Below are positions 1 through 12,549 of a stretch of 64,000 bases of DNA, one piece after another. How positions within the stretch are numbered: the stretch's first letter is position 1; the number at the start of each line of letters is the position of its first letter. The stretch is from contig CM049313.1 in the NCBI GenBank assembly GCA_026874595.1, positions 65,788,159 through 65,852,158 on the forward strand. Reading direction: 5' to 3'. Origin of the DNA: Sipunculus nudus (Eukaryota; Annelida; Sipuncula; Golfingiida; Sipunculidae). Position numbers and translations under genes: made by a program. The notes under the pieces are model-generated. The model worked only from the letters and a program-made list of their open reading frames with translations, was not told where the DNA came from and made no database searches.

Positions 1-2570
1 AGCAGAAAGTTCGCAATATGTTTATAATGAAACGCATATAGGCAGCAGTTAGATCTGGCAGACACGCGCTTCAGAAGGCCTTTGGTAGTCCATGACATGG
101 TGCGGCTTTTACATGGGCTTGATAGAATACAAGATTGAATCACGGACCTGAGCGGTGCCGTGTCAGGAATAGAGAGAGACCGGGACTTCCCTGACGGATC
201 TGGGGCCAGCTTCCAATCTCCATACCAGATTGGTTGTTCAGATTCAATGTGAGTCAAAATCTGTGCTTCATGCACCTTGTTGCAACCCACAACCCTCTCA
301 AAATCTACTTCTTTACCGAAATTCGCCGCACTTTTCGCTCTTGGCTAATATATGCCTGTATCCAGGGGGCGTCCATATAGGAAAGATGGGAGCGGTATAA
401 ACCCCACCATTTAGCCAGGATCTATGTAACCATCCCCTTGATATTCAGAGAATACGATATACATATTGAAAATAAAATAAATTAATAATAAAAATAAATA
501 TTTTGATTCTATTTGAGATTTGTTTATCCCAAACTGGAAACATAATAACCTTATTTATTAAAACCAAATATTTCATACACAGGGAATATAAATATATCAT
601 AAAGTTGTCGCTACTTATGATTAACGGCCCTGCCACGCCTGCGAGTCATCCCAGACCCTTGAAAACAAATCAACGCCAATGTGTTCTTCTGCTTCAGGTT
701 ACGTTGAGTAAAACATCTACGTTGTGTATATCACCAGAACCACCTGAACATAAATCACTGGTCAGGGAGAGTTTATTTTGTTTTTAATTATCCCCAAATA
801 TCATATCATTTTTGTAATCTACGGGCTTGCCTTTTTTTTTGTGCCAGACTGTGTGACAACTAAATTAGATTTGCGGCTGATACGCTAAGAGATAATCCCC
901 CAGCCGTTGCTGGCTAACGAATGTAACCTGTGAAGTTGGGAGCACTATCGAGGATTTTATCATTATGATTATCAGTGGAACACAATTTAACAAACACTTA
1001 ATTCAACGTAGATAAAAAAGGTGATCGATATTTACTATTTACATAGTCTAACGTCCACAGCCCGCTGGATGGCTACATGACAATCTAAGGCCTATCTGAC
1101 AGGACTCGGCCATACATAGAGATTCTCATCATCGAAACTTTTACCCAGAAGGCATGCCGTGAAATCTCCTAATGCAGACATCGGCTTTCCTGAGATAGTT
1201 TTGCCTCAAAACATTCATGTGATTAATAAACCCAATCTGACCGTAGGCTTTTCATGCCAAACACTTTACCAGGTACTTTTTTTTGTCATGTGCCGAAAAG
1301 AAAAAGCAGAAATACTGAAATGTATATATATTATATGTATACATATGTGTATTTTTGTGTTTGTGTGTCTTCTTCAGAAACTCTGATAACCACACAGTCC
1401 ACACTATACTGACTGGACACTGCCTTCTGCGGACCGGTATTTATGGAAATTATTTCACGTAATCATCAGGTGAATTAACAGAATGGTTCATGCCTTTAGT
1501 GTGGCAGGTCCTTAAATGTGAACTGGCTTACATGATATGTCCAATTACTCTGGTTTTAAGAATCAATGGAAAACCTTGTTTTAATTCATTACCTGTTATA
1601 GTACATTAAGACCTTTTTATAGTGTAGATAGATACATCAAATGATAAGTATACAATAGTATACTTTTATATTTATTTATATCGTAGGTGGAGCGTTTTAG
1701 AACATTCTGTGGATTACACCTAACCAAAATGAATAAATAAATAATAATTAATAATAATAATTATTATCATAATAATAATAAAATGATAGTTATGATTATG
1801 ATAATGGTTATTATAATTATTTTATAACCTATTTTATGCTTTGCTTTTCTGTTTAATATTTATATACCTGGAACTCTCAATGTTTAGGGAGGCTTTAGTT
1901 TTTAGAGTCAGTTTAGCGTCCTCTGTCATTTAACATACCTAAACAAAAGAAAGCAGTTCGTGCTTTGAATAGGTGTGCGCCATGGGTGGATAATGAAATC
2001 TGAGAAAAAAAGAACCGAAGGAGCAAAATCGATTAAATTACTTTTCTAGGGCTGCCATTTATATTTTACACTACGCGTGTCAGTTATAAAGTGGTTGCTT
2101 TTATCCATAACTAACATTTGCAGTCTTCTCCTCTCACGAAGGACCCTCACATGTATCTAAAATATGAAACAGTCCGCACGAAGCCAACACCGACAAGTGC
2201 ACCCTCCCTGAGTCTGTTTCCAGATCCTCTTGCAGACGTTCTTGACCGGGATGGCCTGAGAATTTCCCCTATAATCGGCACTTATTGTGATCTCTGGGAA
2301 TAAATGAGCTGAGGAAACATGCCTGCCCCGATAGGCAAGTCTTTCCCAGTCCCGGGTAACAAGCAGTCATCACGTTTATCTGGTATTGCCCCGGGTTATG
2401 TCGCGTCGTTTTTATTCTAATTAGATATCAAAGTTACGGTTCTGGGCTTCCCCAAGCTCTGCAATAACATAAGTAGGGTTCATTTGTAGGTCAGCTGTTT
2501 ATTTCTGTATGTACAGCACGTAAACAAGATATAAGTTATGTTTTAGTAAAGGAATGTTTGTGAAACAACT
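1..2570. other. Unassigned AT-rich DNA
   Basis: No open frame here looks like a real exon; the longest is 94 aa and has no recognisable domain. An AT-only stretch at about 1735-1830 is built of irregular AAT/ATT runs. I see no terminal repeats or RNA gene. Confidence 0.5.
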
Positions 2571-2899
2571 CATTTGCTTTTGTTTTTTTTTTCACTGTTC
2601 CCAGTTTGGTAAGATTGGATGATCTTTTGACCAGAAAAGATGACTATGTAGGAAAAAAAAACAGTGTCTTACTTTTGCCTTGGCTGCTGTTTTTTAAACA
2701 AGTACGTCCCTTTTGACTCTCACAGTCTCTTACATGCTCATTTGCTTTTTTTTTGTTTTTCACCGAGCCCAGCTGAGTATTGGATAATCTTATAACCAGA
2801 AAAATGACCATGTAGGAAAAAAAAGTGTCTTACTTTGTCTTGGCTGCTGTTAATTTAACAAATACGTTCCTATTAACTCTTACAGTCTCTTCGTGTTTT
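2571..2899. repeat. Imperfect tandem duplication, about 167-bp unit
   Basis: Two head-to-tail copies (2571-2737 and 2738-2899) share the same order of landmarks: CATTTGCTTTT plus a T-run, then CAC, CCCAG, GGAT, a CCAGAAAA motif, ATGTAGGAAAAAAAA, GTGTCTTACTTT, CTTGGCTGCTGTT and ACAGTCTCTT. Scattered substitutions show that the duplication is not recent. Confidence 0.8.
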
Positions 2900-3920
2900 C
2901 ATATTTTTTATTTGTTTTGGTATATTACATAACTTCATATTTTACTAACTCTACCCCACTAATTAATTCTGTTGGTTTGTGTGACGCTTATCAGCTCTGT
3001 CATAAAAACAATGACGTAGACTAAAATCCCTTCTGTCTCAAATATATATCATCACACTTCGAATACTTACTTTGTCTGTCCGTTGTTTCTATCCTCTTGG
3101 TTCAAAATGTCATGTCTGAAATGTTTAAACTCAAGTTTTCTCTTTGGGATATTATTTTACATTTATCTCATTAATTTGCTGTAAATTTAGAGTACTAGCA
3201 TGTATCTGGTTAATACACATCCCGACTCATAACACCCTTCCTTGTTGTCAGCTGTCGAAGCAGGATGCAGGCATTAAGATTACCGGCAAATAAGAACAAC
3301 AGAAAACTTGATCTTCTCGTCATCGTTGACAGTACGAACAGGCATGGGAAAACGAGCATATATACCTATGAACAGTAAACGGGCATCTAGTTTTTGAGTC
3401 ACTGTAGGTCGCTGTAAGGCACATTTGCAAAGGAGACCGTGTTTCCATACCGCGTCAGAAAACGCTTCCCTGCTTTTGTCCGCTGATGAATAAGTCACTT
3501 ACCTAACATCCTCCTTCTGTAAATGCCACTGGTATCGGTTAAAGATAGAATCGTGAAATTCTAAGGCGCCGAAGTGAATACTGAAGAAACGGAAGGGAAG
3601 AATAACATTATATACTTAATAGGTCAAAAACATACATTGATGAACATAACAGTGATATCTGACTCCGAGCATCAGGTAAAGGCTAACCATATGATGAACA
3701 TGTTTATAGGTTTTAATCGACAACTGCTGATTGTCACGCTTAAACTAACAACATATGGATGGTATTTACACTATGTAATACACCGTTGATTTTCATTAAT
3801 TTGAGATGAATTAATTTATACGTGGCTGTTAGCAGCTGTTTTTTATATATAATACAGACCACAGGACACAGAAGTATTAAATCTGATGAAAACCTATAAT
3901 ACCATAAAATTAAAACCATT
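2900..3920. other. Unassigned DNA
   Basis: AT-rich sequence with only short, homology-free open frames on both strands. Nothing is recognised. Confidence 0.4.
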
Positions 3921-3924
3921 GTAG

Positions 3925-5990
3925 TCGGTCGGTTGCCATGCTACATTACGATCAGTTTGTAACTTGCCCTACCCGCGGCGATGGAATCCTGGATTTGTGC
4001 TATGGTGACGTGAAAGGGGCTTATATTTCGGACCCGCTACCTCCTTAGGACGATCAAATCACAATACAGTACACCTCACACCCCGCCATCGGCCTTTGGT
4101 TCAGCGTGAAAAGGCCAAGAAACACTCTATCAGGGTTTTGACCACCGAGTCACAAGGAGCTTTACCAGGTGAACTGGTTGGCACGTCTTTACCGACTCAA
4201 CTGACTATACCAGTTAATTGTCTGACATCGAGTCTTGTTATATTAACTTTCGTGAGGGCATGTATGGTCGTTCCTAAAAAGACGGTGAAATGATATGCAA
4301 ATTAAAAAAAGCTGGGGTAACAGGTGAAATAAAAGCATTAATAAATGAAAAAAAGCATTTGAAAGTAAAAATTATGATGAGATTAAAAGGGTTCAGACAC
4401 TACTTAAGTCAAGACTTAGAAATGCAAAATTAAAATATAAAGAGAAATGAAAGACTATTGTAATAATGCCAAGGAAATGTGGCAAGGTGTCAAGACTTTT
4501 ACCGGTCATGATGGAAAGCAAGCTACTTCCATTCCTGATAGTACTGAATATGTTTATGAGTTGAATTAGTTTCACTCCAGATTTGATTGCCAAAATATGA
4601 GCAATAATCATCATAAGATAAGAGATTTTCTAACTACGACTAAAATGTCAATTGATGTTTCATCATAAGTTGTCAAAGAGCAAGGTAGGTGTCAGTGGGA
4701 ATAGAGACGGGGGCCTGGCGGTGTAAGCCCAAGGGTACTCAAACATGCTGTGAAGAGTGAGCAGGGATTCTTACTACCATTTTCTTTATATTTTGTTTTT
4801 AAATGTAAGGTTCCTGATGGATGGAAACAGTCGGGTATTGTTCCAGATCCAAAGAAACGAAAGATTCTTAATCTTAATGATCATGTCTATCCAACGTTTT
4901 TGAACAAGTTGTATGCCAAGATATATTAACTCAGGTCAGAGAATACAATCATCCTCTTCAGTTTGCCGACCGCCCGGCCGTAGTGTCGATGACGCAGTTC
5001 TCTATCTTTTACTGTCATGGTACAGCCATCTTGAAAATACTGGAACTTGCATAAGAGTGTTGTTCTCAGGTGCATTCAATAATATTCAACCGCATCTTTT
5101 GTGTAAAAAAACTGGTTAATATGAATGTTTCACCATTTACTATAAGTTGATTTTTTTATTACTTAACACATTGGACACGTTTGTAAAGCTCGTCCCTGCA
5201 GCCACAAATTTGCTATTTACAAACACGAGCCCCCAAAGGCGACTGTACTGTCTCCAGCGTTGTTCACTCTTTATACGGCCGACTGCAGACACACTCATCC
5301 ATCATGTTCATTAGTCAATTTTGCTGATGACATTTCGCTCACAGGCTGCATCAGAAAAGATAAATAGATCTTTTTTTTAAATGGTGTGATGCAAATTATC
5401 TTACATTAAACGTGTCAAAAACAAAAGAACTCATCTTAAATTTTAGAAAGAAGAAGAGTGCCCTTGGACATGTTACAATAAAAAGGGAAGTGGTGGAACG
5501 AATTGAGAGGTATAAATATTTAGGTTTTGGTTATTGACAGGTAGCTTAGCTTGGTTGAGCATGTGAATATGATAAGAACAAAAGTATATACTCATGTCTT
5601 TTTTCCAAAGCAAATTAAGATCTTTTGAGGTCGAATCCAATTTGCTTTATCTGTTTTATCATTCTATTGTACAAAGTGTTTTAAACTCCGGTATTGTTCG
5701 CTTTTGTATCAAAACAGATAAGTATAAACTGGACAAGTTAATAAAAAGGATGGGCAGGCGATTGGTAGGAATCTTGATGACATTACGGCACTGTATTACA
5801 CCAAATTGAAGACAAAACTTTGATGCAATTGACGATACGCATACATTTGGATAATGCTTCGATGAACTGCGGATCAAGAGACGTGGACGTCTTCGCACAC
5901 CACACACCAACATACAACGATATAATAATTCTTTTTTACCACGTGCCATATCTTTATTCAATGAGCTTTTTACTCGCAAGATTTCTGTTT
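3925..5990 (+). pseudogene. Degraded LINE ORF2 (endonuclease C-terminus, linker, reverse transcriptase)
   Basis: Fragments of one long LINE polyprotein lie in the right order in shifting frames. The endonuclease end reads ILDLCYGDVKGAY near 3990, then NHNTVHLTPRHRP near 4045-4090. The pre-RT linker includes CMVVPKKTVK near 4260-4290 and MWQGVKTFTGHD near 4478. The RT palm entry is like RSVDDAVLYLLLSWYSHLE near 4980-5035. Remnants of the fingers, FADD-region and thumb follow to about 5990. Many stops and frameshifts break it, so it is an old inactive copy. By family knowledge this linker-RT pattern belongs to the common animal LINEs annotated as jockey-like or CR1/L2-like; I cannot place the clade. 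No target duplication or tail was found. Confidence 0.8.
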
Positions 5991-5999
5991 CCCTTTTTT

Positions 6000-6525
6000 G
6001 CTTAAGTTAGATCTTAATATGCAACAGTCCGGCTGTTTTTTATTTGTATTGTTTATATGCTCGTCCGTCCACATAATATAATTTTATTTATTAACGTTAA
6101 TCATATATATATATAGTCTATGTATGTTGAATCCAGTTAATGGGTAATGTTTTATATATAGAATTTGAAACGCTTTCTTTTTAACCTACTATTATTTGAG
6201 GAGTTGGGCGTGGTCCAAAACAAGCATTTTTCCGCTCTTGCTTTGCCGATACACCTTTCCCCTTGCCACCAAACTCTCTCTGCATACAGATTCTCACTGC
6301 GGCAGATTGTTTTTCGCCTGGATGCTGCCTTCTTAGTACTTTCATGCCGCAAATGGTTACTGCTGCAAATACTTAACATTAAAAAAAGGTGATTGGATAA
6401 GATATTGAGACAAATGGGCCAGGAATTGGAGCGGGTTTCCGAAACGAACGGCAAGAAACATTTTGAAAATTCCGGTTGAAATTGCGCGATCTGGCGATAT
6501 ACTCTGCGCTCGTTTCAGTATTAAA
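6000..6525. other. Unassigned DNA before the first TRIM
   Basis: A short ATAT run occurs near 6105-6115. The overlapping open frames on both strands have no recognisable content. Confidence 0.4.
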
Positions 6526-6529
6526 CATG

Positions 6530-6953
6530 TATTACGGGGTGACATAATGGCGGACCGAACTGTCTCGCTAGTGAAGCTTGCTTTGCTAGCGAATCGGTTG
6601 GTACGCCGGACTTGTGTGCCACCAACAAGGGTTCGAATCCGGTTTCGGCCCAATATTTTTCCCTGAACAATTTGTCTTCGTAACAAAATCGGGGCTCGTG
6701 AAGGTAAACTTTAGTGCCCAGGATATAAGCTCACCAAAGTTTGACTCCTTGGATAATAAGTCTTGTTCTGATAGCAGAACGCTCTTAAGAGGGGGTGTGT
6801 TACGGGCTGACATAAAAACGGACCGAACTGTCTCGCTAGTAAAGCTTGCTTTTCTAGCAAAGGGGTTGGTACCCCGGACTTGTGCTCCACCAACATGGGT
6901 TTGACTCCCGGATCGGCCAAATGTTTTCCCCTAAGCAATCTGTCTTCGTAACC
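6530..6953 (+). mobile_element. TRIM copy 1 (LTR-internal-LTR), tRNA-like LTR family
   Basis: Two direct repeats of 156 bp (6530-6685 and 6798-6953) flank a 112-bp internal segment. The consensus LTR starts TGTTACGGGGTGACATAAAA and ends TCTTCGTAACA; copy-specific changes are TATTAC at the left start and GTAACC at the right end. Three bases after the left LTR is a primer-site-like TCGGGGCTCGT. A purine run AAGAGGGGGTG abuts the right LTR. Each LTR carries a B box (the left is GGTTCGAATCC at about 6630-6640; the right is degenerate, GTTTGACTCC). The flanking 4-mers CATG and TATG match at three of four positions, a possible decayed target duplication. There is no coding capacity. Confidence 0.82.
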
Positions 6954-9574
6954 TATGTTATAGACTAATCTCTGGATTTTACTTCGGAAAAAGGGCTTGG
7001 CCCTTTCCAAAAGCCCGCTACTGTTAATGAAAGCATCAAGCTAATTTTTGAAACGCAAGGAGGATGAGGTATTCGTGCCGCTTCATATACATTCTATCGC
7101 TGAATTTTAAAAGTTATGACAATTGATTAATACCCAGTTAATTTCGAATGAAACCAGTCTGTCAACCCTGTTAGTCATTGAGCACTTTGATGTGGCTTCA
7201 ATTGAAGCATCTGACCGTATGGTCCTTCAGGCTTAATGTGACCTTTATTTGAAACTTCCCTAATTGTAACTGTCTTACCAACAGTTTAGGATCTCAACCT
7301 AGTCCTCCCCCCCTCACATCCCAACTGTTGGGCATTGCCACTGATCAAACTATTTTTTATCTATCTCCGATAATTTGTAAAGAATTGTAATTCTGTAGAA
7401 TGGAAATTAAAGTTACAGAGAAAGAGATATGGGACGACTTCAATATATAACCGCTGCCTTTGAATTAAGCTATTTAAATCTGAACAATCTATCCAAAGTA
7501 TGTTTTGTATTGTACATCTAATTATGTACATTACGAAAGTTTTAATCCAAGCTAGTGACAGGAATATGCAACTGATTCAAAATATAAAACTAAAACATTC
7601 ACTTGAGTAACGAACAATTGCAGAATCGTTTACCGTTTTTACACCTGAATTGACGAATAATAGCCCAGAAACAATATATACTTTCTTGTTTATAGTTAAA
7701 GTGCAACAAGATGTTGATTGAATACTTAAGAAATACAGCTATACATGGGCTCTGCATGCTTATAAGCTTCTTTTCGCAGAGTAGAGTCATAATATAACTG
7801 TATGGACAAGAACATACATCTAAGACCATTTAAATTATTTTATTTTCATCAATTTGTATTTACACTGACTTCATTGTGTGCCATTATTAACCTTTTCGAG
7901 CAGTATTCCGCTTGTTCGGTTGGTGATTATCCAACCATTAGCTAATCCGGAAGTCTGGTGCCTGCTGTCTATGGAAGCCTTAGAAGTATAGCTCCTTCAG
8001 CCTAAGCGCACTTGGAGGGTCGCTCAGTCGGATTAGCGGAAGTGCTTCGCAGCTCCGCAGCAACGACTGTCGCTCCTTCAGTCATTTGTAACAGATACTC
8101 CAAACGGATCCAAAGTACTGAGTTACGGACGAGACTACACACACAACCAGTGCTGTTTTGTCCATTTGGCAAAAAGTTATCTTTGTTTAGTTTATGAAAT
8201 ATCGGTCCACCCCTAAGCTAAGTACATAAGGGTTGCTGTTTGGGCAATTTCCTTGAATAGTAAATCTGTTTAGTCTGCGGCGTTTTAGTATAACAAACAC
8301 TGCAGTTTTATTTTTCTGCTTCTGCCAAGTCTGTTCCATTCAGTGTCATGGAAATAACTGACATTTTTGTTTTTGTCAACTGCATCAAATAAAAAGAAGA
8401 ATATAAAAAAAACTCTTTGCTATTTATGGAATCGAAATAATCAGACTCTTCTAACAAGGGCATCTGGTGGCAAGTCAGAACAACCATAAGTTTGCAAATG
8501 ACTTTTTGCAATTAATGGCATTTCACCTCCCTTTAGATACATGGTTTTTATGTTTGTCAACATTGGCGCATGTACATTGTGTGCTTACAGCTTGTACATA
8601 GATAACCTCGTACTTCCGTTACAGGGACGTTATAAAAACGTTTCCTAACCGGAATAGACTACAATTCAATGTGTACGCTGAGTAAACCAGAAATCGCATA
8701 CATTCTACAAAAAAGGTTGATGGATAGCTGGCTTTAATATGCTGCACCCCACTTAAATACTTGTATTGTGTACATTTTCCAATGGGCTATACCATTGTTA
8801 TATTTGTCATGCGGCAATCTACAAGTATGTCCCTTTATAACCTTATATTACGAGAAACTAAAAGGTAGGAAATCCAAATATCCGATTAACTGCAGCACCA
8901 CAGCATGCTTTCATTCACTGAGAGCATTCAAAAGATTCTATAAAATTCTCCGTAAAATAAGTCTACCTATTGTAGAAGAATAGGTTGACTAATCTGAAAT
9001 CACAAAGAATACCAAACAAAACATAAAACAGTTGTTGAACAAATATCCAGAGGAAATTATCGAACCGGGGAGCCTCCGTCTGCGGGAAGAGACCTTTGCG
9101 CACACACGTTCCAGCAGTGATCAATCTTACGTGTGACCGGTATCGCTTTGTATATCGCTCTGCCAAACTACGCCATTTGCATGAAAATTGGCCGTCACTT
9201 TTTCCCGCTGTCACTCGCTGAGTTAAACCTGACATTTCTTTTGCCGGTGATGGTCAGGCAAACCTACTGTAAAACTTCAAAGAATGATTGTGACTTTAAA
9301 TGCGTGACCTAATGGTAATTATTTGTTAAATATTGTTTTAAGCCGTCTATATACCTTCCGCTTCTGCAGAGTTAACGATTCCTGGTTTACTTCGCGTATT
9401 TATGTAATAGGCGTAAGTCCTGGTAGGAAAAATGTTTTTAACACATGTGCAAGCACGTATAAAAGCATGTTTATCAACAAGCTTTTGGTAAAGACGGTAA
9501 ATACGTCGATGTTGACAAACAGAAAAACCGTGAAACCTAAGGTTAAAGTTAAAAGGTCCTTTTTAAACGTCTAG
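6954..9574. other. Unassigned DNA
   Basis: No element ends, RNA gene or protein family is recognised. The longest open frames (76-90 aa) have no domain features. A short GC-richer patch around 7975-8150 is not explained by any repeat I can see. Confidence 0.4.
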
Positions 9575-9705
9575 GTTGTCTGACTTATAACCATATTTTC
9601 TTGTTGAATACGTTTGTATTATTGGGGCGCCCCCACATGTTATAAACACGTGGCTATAAATAAAATGAACAGCCTGTGTGCGATGGGATGTGCCTTTCCT
9701 GGCCT
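9575..9705 (+). repeat. Dispersed repeat, copy A (partner near 24965-25105)
   Basis: This block matches 24965-25105 in the same orientation. Shared landmarks in order are CTTGTTGAAT, GTTTG(T/G)ATTATT, ACATGTTATAA(A/G)CACGTG, TATAA and TGTGCGATGGGAT. No ends or target duplications could be defined, so the element class is unknown. Confidence 0.6.
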
Positions 9706-9864
9706 TTTTAAAGGTTCCATTAATGATCTGTAGTCAAAATACGTCGAATATAGGAATAGGACCCTTTAATCTCCTTAACCCTGGGCTATTAATCGTTTAC
9801 TAAAATAACGTTTATTGAATATAAATTTAACGGACGTATTGAATACTCATTGAACGATTATTAT

Positions 9865-9866
<2 letters not shown>

Positions 9867-9901
<35 letters not shown>

Positions 9902-9902
9902 T

Positions 9903-9954
<52 letters not shown>

Positions 9955-10015
9955 TAATTATAAGAATAATATAATAATAATAATAATAATAATATTAATA
10001 ATAATAATCATAATA
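9867..10015. repeat. (AAT)n microsatellite
   Basis: A long run of AAT/ATA units with a few interruptions, directly visible. Confidence 0.97.
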
Positions 10016-11500
10016 TTGCGCTAAGACACATTTAAGTTTGCCAGCTGATTTCAAGAAACACGGGAAATAGTAAAATTCCTTATGTGATGGAGTCTACTTA
10101 TTTCAAAATAGTTCAACATCGAATCGTGATGTGGTATACGTGTTTTTATCTTTTAAAAAAATTAGAATTTTATGGGGAAAAAAAGAAACATCGAGTGATA
10201 GGCATATGACTCATTATGAACCATTATCTGTTTATTGTTTTGTCATCATTATCTGTTTATTATTTTCTTTAGTGTATATAAATATATGAAAATATTCGCA
10301 AACAGAAAACATACATCTTATATTATTAAATTCAGAAACACTTGGATCGACCGGTCATCTGGAGAAAAAGATGACATAACTTGAACTAATAAAATATAAT
10401 GAATTACGTCACTGACAGAAATAGGTTTTACGCTAATAAAGGCAGATATAAGTCCTTCATGTTTAAAATCAACATGGATATTAATTTTGAGCGACAGATC
10501 TCTGTTATGAAGTTGAAATTCTAACATGTGAAACCACTTTTATACTACATTTGTGTTTGATAACGAACCACTGTTGATGGATATATGGCCTTATGTATGC
10601 AATAAACCTGTTTGTAATACTGAACATTAATGCGCATGCTGGCAAATAAAAGGCGGAAAGAGAATAAAAACTTATGACGTCATCTGTCCCACAGTATAAC
10701 CTCTTAAAGGTACTAAACAAATCTTGCTAGCTTTCAGAGCGTCGTGAGAAACCACGTCACGTGATGGTTTACCATTTCGGATTGAAAAGGCGTCAATAAA
10801 TGTGTGAGTAGAGAGAAAAGAAATTGATTTGAAGACATATAATAATACCTCATAGTAACTGATCAATGCTATTTTAGCATTATTTTCGTAAAATATAAAA
10901 ATGCCACGATGTGGCATCATAATATATCAGTTGAAAGTACAGATATCACATGCAACTTCTGAAAACCCCTGATTTGCCGGGAGAATTCATACCTTGTCTC
11001 CTCTCTTTTCTGACCATCTGCCCTTTTCAGGTTGGGACATTGTATGTACACATCTGAATTAACAATGAGCCCCGTTCGGTTGTTTCACTGGACATTTATT
11101 CATAGGACTATTTGATACTATTACCGGAGCGTAAGGGGCTTTGCTACATGCCTCTTAAAAAAATACTAAAACGTCGGACCCCAACCACAGATATTCTGCT
11201 GAATACGAAATCGAGGTTTCCATATATGACAGCTTGGGTAGGGGCGCATGTATATGTATTGATGACTTTGGAACGAAAAGTGACGCATCTAACACGAAAA
11301 CAGTTACTTCAAAAATACACTATACAATTTTGACCTTTTTAACTGGATTTGATCTATTACAGCTATTCTGGCTTTTGAACCTACATGGAAACTTCAATGC
11401 AGATAGGCATTTTTAGCGAAGCATCTTGCCAATAAATGCTATGAAGGAAAAGAGAGAAAAGGAATAATTCAAATAGCAAAAGAGGATCAAGAACGTGCTG
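10016..11500. other. Unassigned DNA
   Basis: Only short open frames without recognisable domains. No repeat boundaries are seen. Confidence 0.4.
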
Positions 11501-11512
11501 GACTACATTTAA

Positions 11513-11577
11513 CTAGAGCTGCGTGATATCATCGATATTTCCGTGATACGATCGTGATACGATGATTGATATATTGC

Positions 11578-11628
<51 letters not shown>

Positions 11629-11766
11629 ACATGATAAAAAATAATTTATGATAATTAATATATATATATATATATATATATTTAAATATAACTAATTTCT
11701 CATAGTTTTAATGCATAAAACTATCGCGATACTTAACGCAATACGCTACGTATCACGACATGTAGG
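11513..11766. repeat. GATA-rich palindromic repeat with (TA)n core
   Basis: The left side carries CTGCGTGATATCATCGATAT and repeated CGTGATACGAT words. The right side carries ATCGCGATACTTAACGCAAT and CGTATCACGA, roughly the reverse complement. Two TA runs (about 11579-11626 and 11657-11682) lie between. The sides resemble blocks near 29820-29885 and at both edges of 34626-35352, suggesting related termini of non-autonomous DNA transposons. The TIRs are too decayed to set exact ends. Confidence 0.4.
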
Positions 11767-12424
11767 CAATACCCTTAAAGGTACGTCATTTCCAGCGGAC
11801 AGCTCTTTCAAGCACTGTATTATTGCAAAACAAAAAAAAAAGCTTTTATTTCGTAGCTGCTGCTGAAATATGAAGGTTGAGGCTTTAAGTAAATGGCAGT
11901 TAGGTTTCAGTTGTTATATCACTCATCCAAAAGCCTCAAAACAACGTACATTGTATTCCCTGTTATTATCGCATGCCCGTATATATTGTCGTATCCCGAG
12001 TGAGATATTTCACAATCAAGCAGATTAGAAAACCCCTTCCTAACATAAAGTCACGTTACCTTCAAGAAATATGCCACGCTCCCAGCTCGGAAAGAAGATG
12101 CATTGCAATTTATTGGGTGAAAGCCAAACCGAACGCCATTGTATTTAAAATCATGTTATCTTGGAAAATATAATCTGAAAATCGTTTTAAAACAGACATG
12201 TGACTGTTTCGGAGGATACCTGAATAGCTGATTTTTCCTTCTGTTTTTTTAACTTATACACATTTTTTTCAAAGGGCAAGAAAAACGCGTATTGTGAATG
12301 TCTTCTAGGCCTACTGATGTAATTCGAGATCGAAGTTAATCCAAACTATGGCTTTCCCTGATATCAAATGCAGCGCCGTACGAGCACTAAATGTTGTGCA
12401 TACTTCTACTCAGGTTAGAATTAA
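11767..12424. other. Unassigned DNA
   Basis: No recognised feature in AT-rich sequence. Confidence 0.35.
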
Positions 12425-12461
12425 GTTAAAAAGAATGAAGAAGTATACCCTTGAACAGGCT

Positions 12462-12534
12462 GCTGTGCTGGGATTCGAACCCTGATCACTGCTGTCAGGA
12501 GTCCAGACGTTTCCACTAACAACACGGGCTGACC
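12462..12534 (-). repeat. tRNA-like SINE head, inside a short inverted repeat
   Basis: On the minus strand a 73-nt tRNA-sized segment has a perfect B box (GGTTCGAATCC, + strand 12471-12481) and an A-box-like TGTTGTTAGTGG (12513-12524). The T-arm pairs well, but the acceptor ends do not pair and no clean anticodon stem forms. It is therefore read as a tRNA-derived repeat rather than a working tRNA. It is bracketed by the inverted 10-mer AATGAAGAAG (12434-12443) and CTTCTTCATT (12534-12543). Confidence 0.55.
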
Positions 12535-12549
12535 TTCTTCATTTTATAA

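Noticed and set aside
4393-4614. 73-aa minus-strand frame as a membrane protein.
   Set aside because: It is antisense to the LINE linker, whose sense reading is recognisable.
12462-12534. Functional tRNA gene.
   Set aside because: Acceptor ends do not pair and the anticodon stem is poor, despite good A and B boxes.
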